Shown: piece after piece, positions 28,675-39,700 of the stretch
Numbering within the stretch: the stretch's first letter is position 1
Layout of the letters: every line of letters begins with the position of its first letter
Source of the DNA: Brevundimonas sp.
Lineage (GTDB): Bacteria; Pseudomonadota; Alphaproteobacteria; Caulobacterales; Caulobacteraceae
Assembly (NCBI RefSeq): GCF_030704825.1
Contig: NZ_JAUYNX010000001.1
Span: forward strand, 62,001-126,000
Direction: 5' to 3'
Length of the DNA: 64,000 nt
Notes under the pieces: generated by a model
What the model saw: the letters and a program-made list of their open reading frames with translations, nothing else
Told to the model about the DNA's origin: nothing
Database searches by the model: none
Translations under genes and position numbers: made by a program

Positions 28675-30075
28675 TCAGATGTGCAACACCCGCCCGTAGG
28701 CGTCCAGCGCGGCCTCGTGCATGGCCTCGGACATGGTCGGGTGGGGATAGACGATGCCGTGGATGTCTTCCTCGGTCGCTTCCAGGGCGATGGCGGTGAC
28801 ATAGCCCTGGATCATCTCGGTGACCTCGGCGCCGATCATATGGGCGCCGATCAGGGCGCCGGTCTTCGCGTCGAAGATCACCTTGACGAAGCCCTCGATC
28901 TCGCCCGCGGCCACGGCCTTGCCGTTCACCCGGAAGGGGAAGCGGCCGACCTTGACCTCGCGCTTCGCCTCGCGCGCGCCCTGCTCCGTGATCCCGACCG
29001 AGGCGACCTGCGGCTGGGCGTAGGTGCAGCCGGCGATCGGCGAATTGACGTTGGGCGTCTTGTAGCCGGCGATGTGTTCGGCGGCGTGGATGCCCTCGTG
29101 CGAGGCCTTGTGCGCCAGCCACGGCGCGCCCGCGCAGTCGCCGATGGCGTACAGCCCCTTCACATTGGTCTGGCAGTGACCGTCGATGACGATATGGCCG
29201 CGATCCATATTGACGCCCAGCGCCTCCAGACCGATGCCGTCGGTGTTGGCGGTGATGCCGACCGCCGAGATGCAGACCTCGGCCTCCAGGGTCTCGGCCT
29301 TGCCGCCGGCCTCGATGGCCACCCGCACGCCCTTGCCGCCCCTGGACACCCTGGTGACCTTGCAGCCGGTGCGGAACTTCATGCCGCGCTTTTCGAAGGC
29401 CTTCTGCGCCGCCTTCGAGACCTCCTCGTCCTCGACGGGCATGATGCGATCGACGGCCTCGACCACCGTCACCTCGGCCCCGAGGGCGCGATAGAAGCTG
29501 CCGAACTCGACGCCGATGGCGCCCGAGCCGATGACGACGATGGAGGCGGGCATCTTCTTCGGCGCCATGGCCTCGCGATAGGCCCAGATCTTGTCGCCAT
29601 CGGCCTCCAGGCCGATCTGCGGGATGGCCTTGGCGCGGGCGCCGACGGCCAGCATGACCGCCCTGGCCTCGACCGTGCGCGATCCGCCAGCCTTCAGGGC
29701 GACGACCACCTTGGGCGCGGCGGCGCCCTTCTCCAGCTTCGCCGCGCCCTCGATCACCTCGATCTTGTTCTTCTTCATCAGATAGGTGACGCCCTTGTTC
29801 ATCGTGGCGGCCACCCCGCGCGAGCGCTGGATGATGGTCTCGAAGTCGAAGCCGACCTTGTCGGCGGACAGGCCGTAGTCCTTCAGATGCGACAGGCTCT
29901 CGTACTTCTCGGCCGACTTGAGCAGGGCCTTGGTCGGGATGCAGCCCCAGTTCAGGCAGATGCCGCCCAGGCTCTCGCGCTCGACGATGGCGACCTTCTG
30001 GCCCAGCTGGCTGGCCCGGATGGCGGCGACATAGCCGCCGGGGCCCGAACCGATGACGATGAGGTCGAATTCCAT
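28675..30075 (-). CDS. lpdA: Dihydrolipoyl dehydrogenase (E3 of pyruvate dehydrogenase)
   Basis: Reoxidises dihydrolipoyl groups of E2 with FAD and NAD. 466 residues: FAD loop GSGPGG (9-14), redox disulfide Cys40/Cys45 in GGICLNWGCIPTK, NAD loop VIGSGAIGVEFG, and the C-terminal His445-Glu450 base pair in HPTMSEAMHE. ATG at 30075 fits MEFDLIVIGSG; the upstream extension is not conserved-looking. Last gene of the PDH operon, so this is the PDH-dedicated E3; a second copy with the 2-oxoglutarate complex is expected elsewhere. Confidence 0.96.
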   Translation of the reverse strand: MEFDLIVIGSGPGGYVAAIRASQLGQKVAIVERESLGGICLNWGCIPTKALLKSAEKYESLSHLKDYGLSADKVGFDFETIIQRSRGVAATMNKGVTYLMKKNKIEVIEGAAKLEKGAAAPKVVVALKAGGSRTVEARAVMLAVGARAKAIPQIGLEADGDKIWAYREAMAPKKMPASIVVIGSGAIGVEFGSFYRALGAEVTVVEAVDRIMPVEDEEVSKAAQKAFEKRGMKFRTGCKVTRVSRGGKGVRVAIEAGGKAETLEAEVCISAVGITANTDGIGLEALGVNMDRGHIVIDGHCQTNVKGLYAIGDCAGAPWLAHKASHEGIHAAEHIAGYKTPNVNSPIAGCTYAQPQVASVGITEQGAREAKREVKVGRFPFRVNGKAVAAGEIEGFVKVIFDAKTGALIGAHMIGAEVTEMIQGYVTAIALEATEEDIHGIVYPHPTMSEAMHEAALDAYGRVLHI

Positions 30076-30095
30076 GGTCGTTCCGCTTGTTATGG

Positions 30096-30500
30096 TCACA
30101 GGCCGGTCTCGCGAATCCACGCCTCGGAAACCTCTCGGCCCCGCGTCATGTCATCGACTACCAAAATCATCTGATGGTCGTGGTCGCTGTACAGGACCTC
30201 GATATTGACGCCGGCTTCCGCCAGGCGGCGCGTGAGCTTTCCCAACTGGCCGGGAACATCCTGCCTCAGCCGCTGCACCAGGACCTCGCGTTCAGCGACG
30301 ACCTTGATGCCGGCGGCTTCCAGCGCCGCGCGCGCGGCAGGGCCGTCGTTGAACAGAAAATGCGCGACGCCGCTTCCGTTCGCGAGCCATGCGCCGCCGC
30401 CCTCGATGCTGACGCCGCCGCGCGCCAGGGCCTCGCCCATCTCGGCCAAGGCCCCGGGGCGATCGTCAAGAGCGATGGCGAGGTCCCGCAGGGCGGCCAT
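30096..30500 (-). CDS. Tandem ACT-domain protein
   Basis: 134 residues composed of two ACT domains (about 3-65 and 70-130): DLAIALDDRPGALAEMGEALARGGVSIEG and the second copy ending in VNIEVLYSDHDHQMILVVDD. ACT domains bind amino acids; free-standing tandem forms of this type have no fixed function. Its place in the PDH operon, 1 base after gpx, suggests a sensing role linked to pyruvate-derived amino acids. This is inference. Confidence 0.8.
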   Translation of the reverse strand: MAALRDLAIALDDRPGALAEMGEALARGGVSIEGGGAWLANGSGVAHFLFNDGPAARAALEAAGIKVVAEREVLVQRLRQDVPGQLGKLTRRLAEAGVNIEVLYSDHDHQMILVVDDMTRGREVSEAWIRETGL

Positions 30501-30501
30501 G

Positions 30502-30981
30502 TCAGATCAGCTTCTCGATATCGGCCTTGATGGCCTCGGGTTCGACCTGGGGGGCGTAGCGCGCGACCACGCGGCCCTCACGGTCGGTCAGGAATTTGGT
30601 GAAGTTCCACTTGATGTCGCGGCTGCCGAGGAAGCCCTTCTTCTGGCTGGTCAGCCAGGCGTAGAGCGGGTGCCGGTTGGGGCCGTTGACCTCGATCTTG
30701 TCGAACATCGGAAAGTCGACGCCGTAGGTCGAGGTGCAGAAGCTCGCGATCTCGGCGGCCCGGCCCGGTTCCTGCTGGCCGAACTGGTTGCAAGGAAACC
30801 CCAGCACTTCGAACGGTTTGTCGGCGAACTCCCGATGCAGCGCCTCCAGACCGGCGTACTGGCCGGTGAAGCCGCATTTGGAGGCCGTGTTGACGATCAG
30901 CAGGGCCTGGCCGCGATACCGCTCCAGCGCCTGCTCGGCGCCGTCGATGGCCGTGGCGCTGAAATCGTAGACCGAGGTCAC
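30502..30981 (-). CDS. Glutathione peroxidase (Cys type)
   Basis: 159-residue thioredoxin-fold peroxidase reducing hydroperoxides. Active Cys36 lies in NTASKCGFT; the tetrad partners appear in FPCNQFGQQEPG and in KWNFTKFL. Second Cys residues (Cys in FPCNQ) are compatible with thioredoxin as reductant, as in most bacterial GPx. Sits inside the PDH operon between the E2 gene (14-base gap) and the ACT gene (1-base gap). Confidence 0.94.
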   Translation of the reverse strand: MTSVYDFSATAIDGAEQALERYRGQALLIVNTASKCGFTGQYAGLEALHREFADKPFEVLGFPCNQFGQQEPGRAAEIASFCTSTYGVDFPMFDKIEVNGPNRHPLYAWLTSQKKGFLGSRDIKWNFTKFLTDREGRVVARYAPQVEPEAIKADIEKLI

Positions 30982-30994
30982 ACCGCGTCTCCGC

Positions 30995-32275
30995 CTAGGC
31001 CAGCATCGTCACAGGATCTTCGATCATTGCCTTGAAGGCCTGAAGGAATTTCGCGCCGACGGCGCCATCCACCACGCGGTGATCGCAGCTCAGGGTCACG
31101 GTCATCACGGTAGCGACGGCCAACTGGCCGTTCCTGACCAGGGGGCGCTGCTCGCCGGCGCCCACGCTCATGATCGCGCCCTGCGGCTCGTTGATGATCG
31201 AGGCGAAGGATTTGATCCCGAACATGCCCAGGTTGGAGACCGAGAAGGTGCCGCCCTGGAATTCCTCGGGCTTCAGCTTGCGGTCGCGGGCGCGCCCGGC
31301 CAGGTCCTTGGACTCGGTCGCGATCTGCGACAGGGACTTGGTTTCGGCCGCGCGGATGATCGGGGTGATCAGGCCGCCGTCGATCGCCACCGCCATCGCC
31401 ACGTCGGCGTGGTGGTGCATGGCGATGCCTTCGGGCGAATAGCTGGCGTTGGCTTCCGGCACCGCCTTCAGCGCCATGGCCGAGGCCTTGATGACGAAGT
31501 CGTTGACCGAGACCTTCACGCCCGACTTCTCGAGCATGGCGTTCACCTTGACCCGCGAGGCCAGCAGGCCGTCGATCTCGCAATCGATGGTCAGCGGGAA
31601 ATGCGGCACGTCGCGGAAGCTGTCGGTCAGGCGGCGGGCGATGGCCTTGCGCATGCCGTCCAGCGGGATCAGGTCGTAGCTGCCGTCCGGAATGCCCATC
31701 TGGGCCAGCGACAGGACCTTGCGGACCTCGCCGACCGGCGCCGCGGCGCTCGATGCAGCGGGAGCCACGGCCCCGCCCTTGGCGCCCTCGACGTCGCGCC
31801 TGACGATGCGGCCGTGCGGGCCGGTGCCCTTGACGGACTTCAGGTCGACGCCGTTCTGCGACGCGATGCGGCGGGCCAGCGGCGATGCGAAGACGCGCTC
31901 GCCATCGGCCTTGGCCGGAGCGGGCGCGGCTTTCGGAGCGGCTGCGGCCGCCGGAGCGGCCTCGGCCTTCGCCGGCTCAGCCTTCGTGACCTCGGCGGGC
32001 GCCGCGGCGGCCTTGGTCGCCGGAGTGGTCGCGCCGCCCTCGTCCTTCAGACGCGCGATGGGCGTATTGACCTTCACGCCTTCCGCGCCTTCGGCCACCA
32101 GGATGTCGGTGATCTCGCCCTCGTCGACGGCCTCGACCTCCATGGTCGCCTTGTCGGTCTCGATCTCGGCGATGACGTCGCCGGCCTTGACGACGTCGCC
32201 GACCTTGACGTGCCATTTGGCCAGCACGCCTTCTTCCATGGTGGGCGACAGGGCGGGCATCAGGATGTCGGTCAT
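30995..32275 (-). CDS. pdhC: Pyruvate dehydrogenase E2, dihydrolipoamide acetyltransferase
   Basis: Core of the pyruvate dehydrogenase complex, 426 residues. One lipoyl domain (1-78, lipoyl-Lys42 in [11 protein letters not shown]), an Ala/Pro linker (85-130), the E3/E1-binding domain (about 130-165, [17 protein letters not shown]), and the catalytic domain (about 195-426) ending with [10 protein letters not shown], which holds the catalytic His and Asp. Its lipoyl domain is nearly identical to the one on the E1-beta protein. Preceded by the DUF5076 gene. Confidence 0.96.
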   Translation of the reverse strand: MTDILMPALSPTMEEGVLAKWHVKVGDVVKAGDVIAEIETDKATMEVEAVDEGEITDILVAEGAEGVKVNTPIARLKDEGGATTPATKAAAAPAEVTKAEPAKAEAAPAAAAAPKAAPAPAKADGERVFASPLARRIASQNGVDLKSVKGTGPHGRIVRRDVEGAKGGAVAPAASSAAAPVGEVRKVLSLAQMGIPDGSYDLIPLDGMRKAIARRLTDSFRDVPHFPLTIDCEIDGLLASRVKVNAMLEKSGVKVSVNDFVIKASAMALKAVPEANASYSPEGIAMHHHADVAMAVAIDGGLITPIIRAAETKSLSQIATESKDLAGRARDRKLKPEEFQGGTFSVSNLGMFGIKSFASIINEPQGAIMSVGAGEQRPLVRNGQLAVATVMTVTLSCDHRVVDGAVGAKFLQAFKAMIEDPVTMLA

Positions 32276-32278
32276 GCC

Positions 32279-32601
32279 TCAGGCCTCTCCGGTCTTGTCG
32301 ATCGTCACGGTCGGCATCAGCGGCGGCGCCTTCAGCCCCGTGGCGCGGACGTGGGCGTCGCTCCAGCCCTTGACGATGGCCTTCAGCGTCTCCGCCTGGT
32401 CCATTCCATGGGAGCCCTCGTAGGCGCGGGAGAAATGCCAGGCCAGTTCGGCCAGAACGCTTCCCATCAGCTCCGGATCGCGCAGCGCCGGACGGATCAT
32501 CATGGCCGGCTGGTTCGCGTTCCACCACACCCGGGCCAGTTCGGTGACGCCCTCGCCGCCGGCGGCGGGAATCTCTTCCGGGATCGGCAAGGCCTGGGCG
32601 G

Positions 32602-32605
<4 letters not shown>
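32279..32605 (-). CDS. DUF5076-type small protein in PDH operon
   Basis: 108 residues, no known activity. Matches what I recall of the DUF5076 family, small proteins found in alphaproteobacterial PDH operons: [19 protein letters not shown] near the N-terminus, then [23 protein letters not shown]. The start overlaps the pdhB stop (ATGA at 32602-32605) and its stop lies 3 bases before the E2 gene, so it is made together with the complex; an assembly or regulatory role is inference. Previous literature function: none known to me. Confidence 0.75.
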
Positions 32606-33986
<1,381 letters not shown>

Positions 33987-33990
<4 letters not shown>

Positions 33991-34421
33991 TGAAGAACCT
34001 CTTGAGCCGCCTTTACCGCGGCAGCTTCGTTTTCGTGTCGCACAACGATAGGTGCGTCTGGCGAGAGCACTTCGTACTGCATGAAGCCTCCCAGCAAGGC
34101 GTAATGCTGGAGCTTCTCGCTCGCGAACGGATCGACGCGTGACAGGGCGGTGGATTCTTCCGTCACATTCAGCACGCTCTTCGTGTCAACTGAGCCGCCG
34201 AGAGCACCATAGTAACGGTCCTCAATTGCCCAGAACGCTTCGACCCGGTCGAAGGCCACCGAGTAGAACTCTCCGTCGCTTCCGTCTTCAGACGCAGTCC
34301 CTGTCACGACGACGTGCAAGCCACCTTGGCCAGCCGAGTGAGTCATCGAGGGGAAAAACAAGCGGTCCATACCGCTCGGCAATCCCTTCCACTTCAATCC
34401 GGACTCGGGCGTCACCGTCAC
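33987..34421 (-). CDS. Unknown 144-residue protein between pdhA and pdhB
   Basis: Not recognised. 144 residues, soluble, mixed alpha/beta with no signal or membrane segment; distinctive stretches are [20 protein letters not shown] and [16 protein letters not shown]. It looks like a small domain with several beta strands and a C-terminal helix. GTG start overlaps the pdhA stop (GTGA) and its stop overlaps the pdhB start (ATGA), so it is translated as part of the PDH operon. It is less GC-biased than the flanking genes. E1-alpha and E1-beta genes are normally adjacent, so this is an insertion into the operon that preserved coupling. Function unknown. Confidence 0.65.
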
Positions 34422-35443
34422 GCCTCCACATAGACGTCGGTGTAGAGCTCGGACGGGTCCGGCTCCGGGCTTTCCTGGGCGAACTGGACCGCCTCGGCGA
34501 CGATGGTCTTGATCTCGGCGTCGATGGCCTTGAGGTCGTCCTCGGTCGCGCCGGCCTGCTCCAACAGGAGTTTGACATGGTCGATCGGGTCACGGGTCTT
34601 CTTGACCTCGTCGACCTCTTCCTTGGCCCGGTATTTGGCCGGATCGCTCATGGAATGGCCGCGGTAGCGGTAGGTCTTCATCTCGAGGATGAAGGGGCCG
34701 CCGCCCTCGCGGGCGCGTTTGACGGCCTTGGCCACGGCGTCGCGCACGGCCAGGACGTCCATGCCGTCGACCTGTTCGCCGGGGATGCCGAAGCTGGACC
34801 CGCGCTCGCTCAGCTGGGTCGTGGACGACGAGCGCTCGATGCTCGTGCCCATGGCGTACTGGTTGTTCTCGATGATGTAGATGGCCGGCAGCTTCCACAG
34901 CTGGGCCATGTTGAAGCTCTCATAGACCTGGCCCTGGTTGGCCGCGCCGTCGCCGAAATAGATGAACGCGACCGAGTCATCGCCCCGGTAACGGCCGCTG
35001 AAGGCCAGGCCGGTGCCCAGCGCCACCTGGGCGCCCACGATCCCGTGGCCGCCGTAGAAGCCCGTGGCGGTGTCGAACATGTGCATCGACCCGCCCTTGC
35101 CCTTGGACGAGCCGCCGATGCGCCCGGTCAGCTCGGCCATGACCTCTTTCGGATCCATGCCGGCGGCCAGCATGTGGCCGTGGTCGCGGTAGCCGGTGAT
35201 GATCTTGTCGTGACCCTGCCGCACGCTCTCCTGAACGCCCACGGCGACGGCTTCCTGGCCGATGTACAGGTGGCAGAACCCCCCGATCAGGCCCATGCCG
35301 TACAGCTGGCCCGCGCGCTCCTCGAAACGGCGGATCAGCACCATCTCGCGATAGAAGCGCAGCAGGTCCTCCTTCGAGGCCGCGGGCGTATTGGGGATTT
35401 TTGCGGTCTTGGACGCAGTCTTCGCGGCGGGGGCTTTCGCCAT
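34418..35443 (-). CDS. pdhA: Pyruvate dehydrogenase E1 alpha subunit
   Basis: Thiamine-diphosphate-dependent decarboxylation of pyruvate with PdhB. 341 residues with a Lys/Ala-rich N-terminal arm (about 1-22). The TPP motif runs from GDGAANQG to IIENN; HGHMLAAG and the phosphorylation-loop-like YRYRGHSMSDPAKYR are in place. First gene of the PDH operon, with GGGAG before the ATG at 35443. Confidence 0.96.
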   Translation of the reverse strand: MAKAPAAKTASKTAKIPNTPAASKEDLLRFYREMVLIRRFEERAGQLYGMGLIGGFCHLYIGQEAVAVGVQESVRQGHDKIITGYRDHGHMLAAGMDPKEVMAELTGRIGGSSKGKGGSMHMFDTATGFYGGHGIVGAQVALGTGLAFSGRYRGDDSVAFIYFGDGAANQGQVYESFNMAQLWKLPAIYIIENNQYAMGTSIERSSSTTQLSERGSSFGIPGEQVDGMDVLAVRDAVAKAVKRAREGGGPFILEMKTYRYRGHSMSDPAKYRAKEEVDEVKKTRDPIDHVKLLLEQAGATEDDLKAIDAEIKTIVAEAVQFAQESPEPDPSELYTDVYVEA

Positions 35444-35497
35444 CCGTCATCTCCCGGCTGAGCCCCGCGTTCAGGGCCTCTTGTCGTTACGGAAAGG

Positions 35498-35532
35498 GGC
35501 TTTAGCAGCCTTCGTTCCCGAAAGGCAAAGCC
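35498..35532 (-). terminator. Stem-loop between ftsB and pdhA
   Basis: Outer arms GGCTTT/AAAGCC (35498-35503 with 35527-35532) enclose an inner GCCTT/AAGGC stem. It follows ftsB and precedes pdhA on the minus strand. No long T-run follows, so a weak terminator or an RNA-processing stem for the two transcription units is the reasonable reading. Confidence 0.4.
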
Positions 35533-35556
35533 GGCTCGCGGGGATGTAACGAAAGT

Positions 35557-35886
35557 TCACGCCGCCGGCGCGGGTCCCCCGGTCGCGGCCGGCGCCGCGA
35601 CCCGGATGACATAGTCGCGCGGGTCGGCGAAGCCCAGCACGGCGCGGGCGCGCTCTTCCAGCAAATCGCGGGACAGGCTGTCGGTGCGCAGATAGCGGAC
35701 GCGAACCTCGAGATCGCGCCGCTGGTCCATGATCCCCGCCAGCTGGGCCTCGCGCCGGACCATCATGGCGTCGCGCTCACGCCCGCTCAGCAGGCCGCGT
35801 TCCCCCGTCAGGGCCTGAACGCCCAGGTAGACGACCAGCAACAGGAGGATGGCGGACGGGAAATACGGCTTCATCCGTTCGGACAC
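35557..35886 (-). CDS. ftsB: Septum formation initiator protein (FtsB/DivIC)
   Basis: 109-residue bitopic divisome protein linking FtsQ and FtsL. Short cytoplasmic N-terminus, one membrane helix (about 9-26, SAILLLLVVYLGVQAL), then a periplasmic coiled coil (about 35-75) containing the family motif LRTDSLSRDLLEERAR and a Pro/Ala tail. GTG start at 35886, supported by AAGGAG 9 bases upstream; an ATG at 35874 is possible. The eno-ftsB-pdhA order is typical of Alphaproteobacteria. Confidence 0.9.
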   Translation of the reverse strand: MSERMKPYFPSAILLLLVVYLGVQALTGERGLLSGRERDAMMVRREAQLAGIMDQRRDLEVRVRYLRTDSLSRDLLEERARAVLGFADPRDYVIRVAAPAATGGPAPAA

Positions 35887-36007
35887 AGACAGACGCTCCT
35901 TCTGAGCGTGGACTCACAATCAACGAATCCTGACCGAAAATGCCTAACGAACCGTAGCTTGGCGGTAAGATTTGGCGCCACCCGATCACGAACCCGCGGC
36001 TGGATGG

Positions 36008-36239
36008 TTCTTCACAAAGGACACAAAGGAAATCACGAAGGACACGACGGGACCGGAGATGTGTCCAGGCCTGCATCCTCTTCCGCACGTCATGAGAAAG
36101 CGGATCCGCCGCCTTGATCCGATCGACGCCCCGGCGTCGATCCAACGTCTTTCCCATACATCGATAGCAAGCCCGGCTCGGTCATCCGCTCAGGACCCGT
36201 TGTGTCCTTTGTGATTTCCTTTGTGTCCTTCGTGATGAA
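36008..36239. repeat. Long inverted repeat in the eno-ftsB gap
   Basis: Two 38-base arms (36008-36045 and 36202-36239) match as inverted copies at 35 of 38 positions and are rich in AAGGACAC/GTGTCCTT words, each arm also being internally repetitive (AAAGGACACAAAGGAAATCAC pattern, about 12-base period). They flank about 156 bases. This fills most of the 402-base gene-free stretch 35887-36288, the only gap above 300 bases in the window. No transposase is present; it looks like a MITE-like or structured intergenic element. The remainder of the gap shows nothing I can name beyond eno's downstream region and ftsB's leader. Confidence 0.75.
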
Positions 36240-36288
36240 CCCGCCATCGCCGGTGTGGAGACGGCGCGTCGACGCAAGGACGACGGCG

Positions 36289-37584
<1,296 letters not shown>

Positions 37585-37640
37585 TCAGGGAGTTCGGCGG
37601 GGTTTAACGCAGCCCCCGCCGATAAGCCAACCGCAAGCGA

Positions 37641-38234
37641 TCAGGCGCAGCCCTCGACGTACTGGATCGAGGGGTCGCCGCCGGCGATGGATTGCACCCG
37701 GCCGTCATTACCGATCTCGTACTTCAGGCCGCGCGCCGCCGGGCTGTCATGATCGACGGTCGACCAGACGGTGATGTATTCGGCCGGCGCGGCCGCATAT
37801 TTGTGCGGCATGACCTCGGCGTCCGCGCCATAGACCCGTTTCACCTCGGCGGCGGCATCTCCGATATTCAGGGCCCGGTCGGTCTCGACGACGGTGTTCC
37901 GGCTCAGCCAGACGCTGGTCAGGACGCCGTTCTGGATCATGACCAGCATGCCCTCGGGCGCGCGCTCCGGGCGGAACATGTCGCAGACTTCGGGCTCGGG
38001 CCCACCGACGGCGTCCGGGTCGGCGTCAGAGCCAAGCGCGGCCTCGACCTCGGCGAGGGTCATGCCGATCCGCAGGGGGCCGTAGCCGGCGGCGGTCAGC
38101 TTGTCGGCGGCGGAGACGGGCGGGCCGGGCGCCGCCGGGGGATCGGCCGGCGGGGCGGGCTCGGCGGGCGGCGGTGCATTGCAGGCGGCCAGGGCAAGAA
38201 GGGCGACGGAGCCGAAGGCGGCGAAGCGGATCAT
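37641..38234 (-). CDS. Lipoprotein of unknown function with SmpA-like N-terminal motif
   Basis: 197-residue lipoprotein: signal peptide with lipobox LAAC, then a Pro/Ala-rich linker. The folded part opens with LTAAGYGPLRIGMTLAEVEAALG, the short pattern seen in small secreted proteins of the SmpA/OmlA-related or PepSY-like class, and it contains two widely spaced Cys (VCDMF and the C-terminal GCA) that may form a disulfide. Function unknown. ATG at 38234 is preferred because it starts the signal peptide. Confidence 0.7.
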   Translation of the reverse strand: MIRFAAFGSVALLALAACNAPPPAEPAPPADPPAAPGPPVSAADKLTAAGYGPLRIGMTLAEVEAALGSDADPDAVGGPEPEVCDMFRPERAPEGMLVMIQNGVLTSVWLSRNTVVETDRALNIGDAAAEVKRVYGADAEVMPHKYAAAPAEYITVWSTVDHDSPAARGLKYEIGNDGRVQSIAGGDPSIQYVEGCA

Positions 38235-38278
38235 GGGACGTCTCCAGCGTTGCATCAGCCGGACAGAACGCACGAAAA

Positions 38279-38302
38279 CGGCGCGCGAGTCATCGCGCGC
38301 CG
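38279..38302 (-). terminator. Intrinsic terminator of rpmF
   Basis: Perfect 9-bp stem CGGCGCGCG/CGCGCGCCG with a 6-base loop, followed on the minus strand by TTTTCG and preceded by CTTTTTG, directly downstream of rpmF. A second GGCCCG/CGGGCC stem lies just before it (about 38316-38332). Good match to a rho-independent terminator. Confidence 0.8.
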
Positions 38303-38344
38303 CAAAAAGCTTCGTTCGGCCCGACGACCGGGCCGCCGAAAGAC

Positions 38345-38527
38345 CTAGTCTTCCTTGGGCGTCAGGACCTGGCGGCCGCGGTAGGTGCCGGTCTTCAGGT
38401 CGATGTGGTGCGAGCGGCGCAGCTCGCCCGTGTCCTTGTCCTCGACGTGCGGGTTGGAGCCCAGCGAGTCGTGCGAGCGGCGCATGTTGCGACGCGAGGG
38501 CGATACTTTGCGCTTCGGAACGGCCAT
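38345..38527 (-). CDS. rpmF: 50S ribosomal protein L32
   Basis: 60-residue ribosomal protein: [20 protein letters not shown] and [19 protein letters not shown] are diagnostic. It is the Cys-free form, with no zinc ribbon. ATG at 38527; longer frames are artefacts. Followed by a strong terminator. Confidence 0.97.
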   Translation of the reverse strand: MAVPKRKVSPSRRNMRRSHDSLGSNPHVEDKDTGELRRSHHIDLKTGTYRGRQVLTPKED

Positions 38528-38580
38528 GTCCGTCTCAATCTTCTCAAGGGTGGCGCCGGCGGAGGCGCGAAAACAACAGC

Positions 38581-38600
38581 GGCGGCCCGAAAGAGCCGCC
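38581..38600 (-). terminator. Terminator-like hairpin after the first GNAT gene
   Basis: GGCGGC/GCCGCC arms with an 8-base loop, followed on the minus strand by GCTGTTGTTTTCG. It lies between the acetyltransferase stop and rpmF and would separate their transcripts. Confidence 0.5.
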
Positions 38601-38637
38601 TGCGAGGGCGGGCTTATGCCCCAACCCGGCCCGGAGT

Positions 38638-39165
38638 TCAAGCGGGAGCTTGTGTCACAGCCTTCGTCGTCCAATCCGTCCGCGACAAAGCGTAGTACAG
38701 ACTGTCCTTCCAGACCCCGCCGACATTCCAGGTACGCTCGGCCGAGCCCGCAGGGACGAAGCCGAGCCGCTCCAGCAGCCGAATCGAGGCGGCGTTGTCC
38801 GGGTCGACGTCGGCGGTCAGGGTCTCGACGTCGCGGGTCCGGAAGACATGGTCGACGGCGGCGCCGACGGCCTCGACGGCCAGCCCCTGCCCCCAGCAGT
38901 CGGGATGCAGGATGTAGCCGACGTTCGGCATCTCGTAGAACCCGGCCTTGCCGATCACCCGGCCCTCCAGTTCGACGACGAAGTCCGGATGGTCGGGCCC
39001 GCTGGCGATCATCCCGTCCAGCCAGGCCGCCGTCTGGTCCAGCGACTCATGCGGCGGCGTCGACCACCAGCGGGTCGCGCGCGGATCCGACAGGACGGCG
39101 TGCATCGCCTCCAGGTCGTCCGGCCGGGCGGAGCGCAGGATCAGACGGGACGTGCGGATCTCCAT
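38638..39165 (-). CDS. GNAT acetyltransferase (RimJ/RimL-like)
   Basis: 175-residue N-acetyltransferase: METSRL-type opening ([21 protein letters not shown]), acetyl-CoA loop [20 protein letters not shown], and [14 protein letters not shown]. Resembles the RimJ/RimL subgroup that modifies protein N-termini or small molecules; substrate unknown. ATG at 39165, 4 bases after the neighbouring GNAT stop at 39170, so the two form a pair. Confidence 0.85.
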   Translation of the reverse strand: MEIRTSRLILRSARPDDLEAMHAVLSDPRATRWWSTPPHESLDQTAAWLDGMIASGPDHPDFVVELEGRVIGKAGFYEMPNVGYILHPDCWGQGLAVEAVGAAVDHVFRTRDVETLTADVDPDNAASIRLLERLGFVPAGSAERTWNVGGVWKDSLYYALSRTDWTTKAVTQAPA

Positions 39166-39169
39166 CGGA

Positions 39170-39700
39170 TCAGTCCAGCGCGCGTTCCATGACGAGGAAA
39201 TACAGGTCGTCACGTCTGGGCAGGCCGAAACGAAGGTCGCCATAGGGGAACGGCAGGGTGTCGCCCGTGAGCCGGTAGCCGAGCCGTTCGTACCAGGCGA
39301 TCAGGGTCTCGCGCTGCGGGAAGACGGAGATGCGCACGCGCCGCGCGTTGAAGCGATCGGCCAGCGTCCGGTGGGCGGCCTCGACCAGCCGGCGACCCAG
39401 GCCGCCGGCCTGCAGGGTCGGGCTGACCGACAGCATGCCGAAATAGCCCGTCCCTTCCCCCCGGTCGGCGATGAGCACGGATCCGACCAGACTCCCGCCG
39501 CGCCATGCCGTCAGCAGGGCCTGTTTCGGGTCGGCCAGAATATCGGCCAGATCCTCCGGATCGGTACGCTGGCCGTCCAGCAGATCGGCTTCCGTGGTCC
39601 AGCCCGCGCGTGAGGCCTCGCCGCGATAGGCGCTCTCGATCAGGCGGTGGAGGGCGGGGATGTCGGCGGGTGTCGCGTCCCGGATCGTCGTCTCAGTCAT
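39170..39700 (-). CDS. GNAT acetyltransferase
   Basis: 176-residue GNAT protein: TIRDATPADIPALHRLIESAY, acetyl-CoA-binding VSPTLQAGGLGRRLVEAA and WYERLGYRLTGDTLPFPYG. Substrate unknown. ATG at 39700 overlaps the stop of the FAD-dependent dehydrogenase by about 8 bases. Coupled with the GNAT gene downstream. Confidence 0.85.
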   Translation of the reverse strand: MTETTIRDATPADIPALHRLIESAYRGEASRAGWTTEADLLDGQRTDPEDLADILADPKQALLTAWRGGSLVGSVLIADRGEGTGYFGMLSVSPTLQAGGLGRRLVEAAHRTLADRFNARRVRISVFPQRETLIAWYERLGYRLTGDTLPFPYGDLRFGLPRRDDLYFLVMERALD

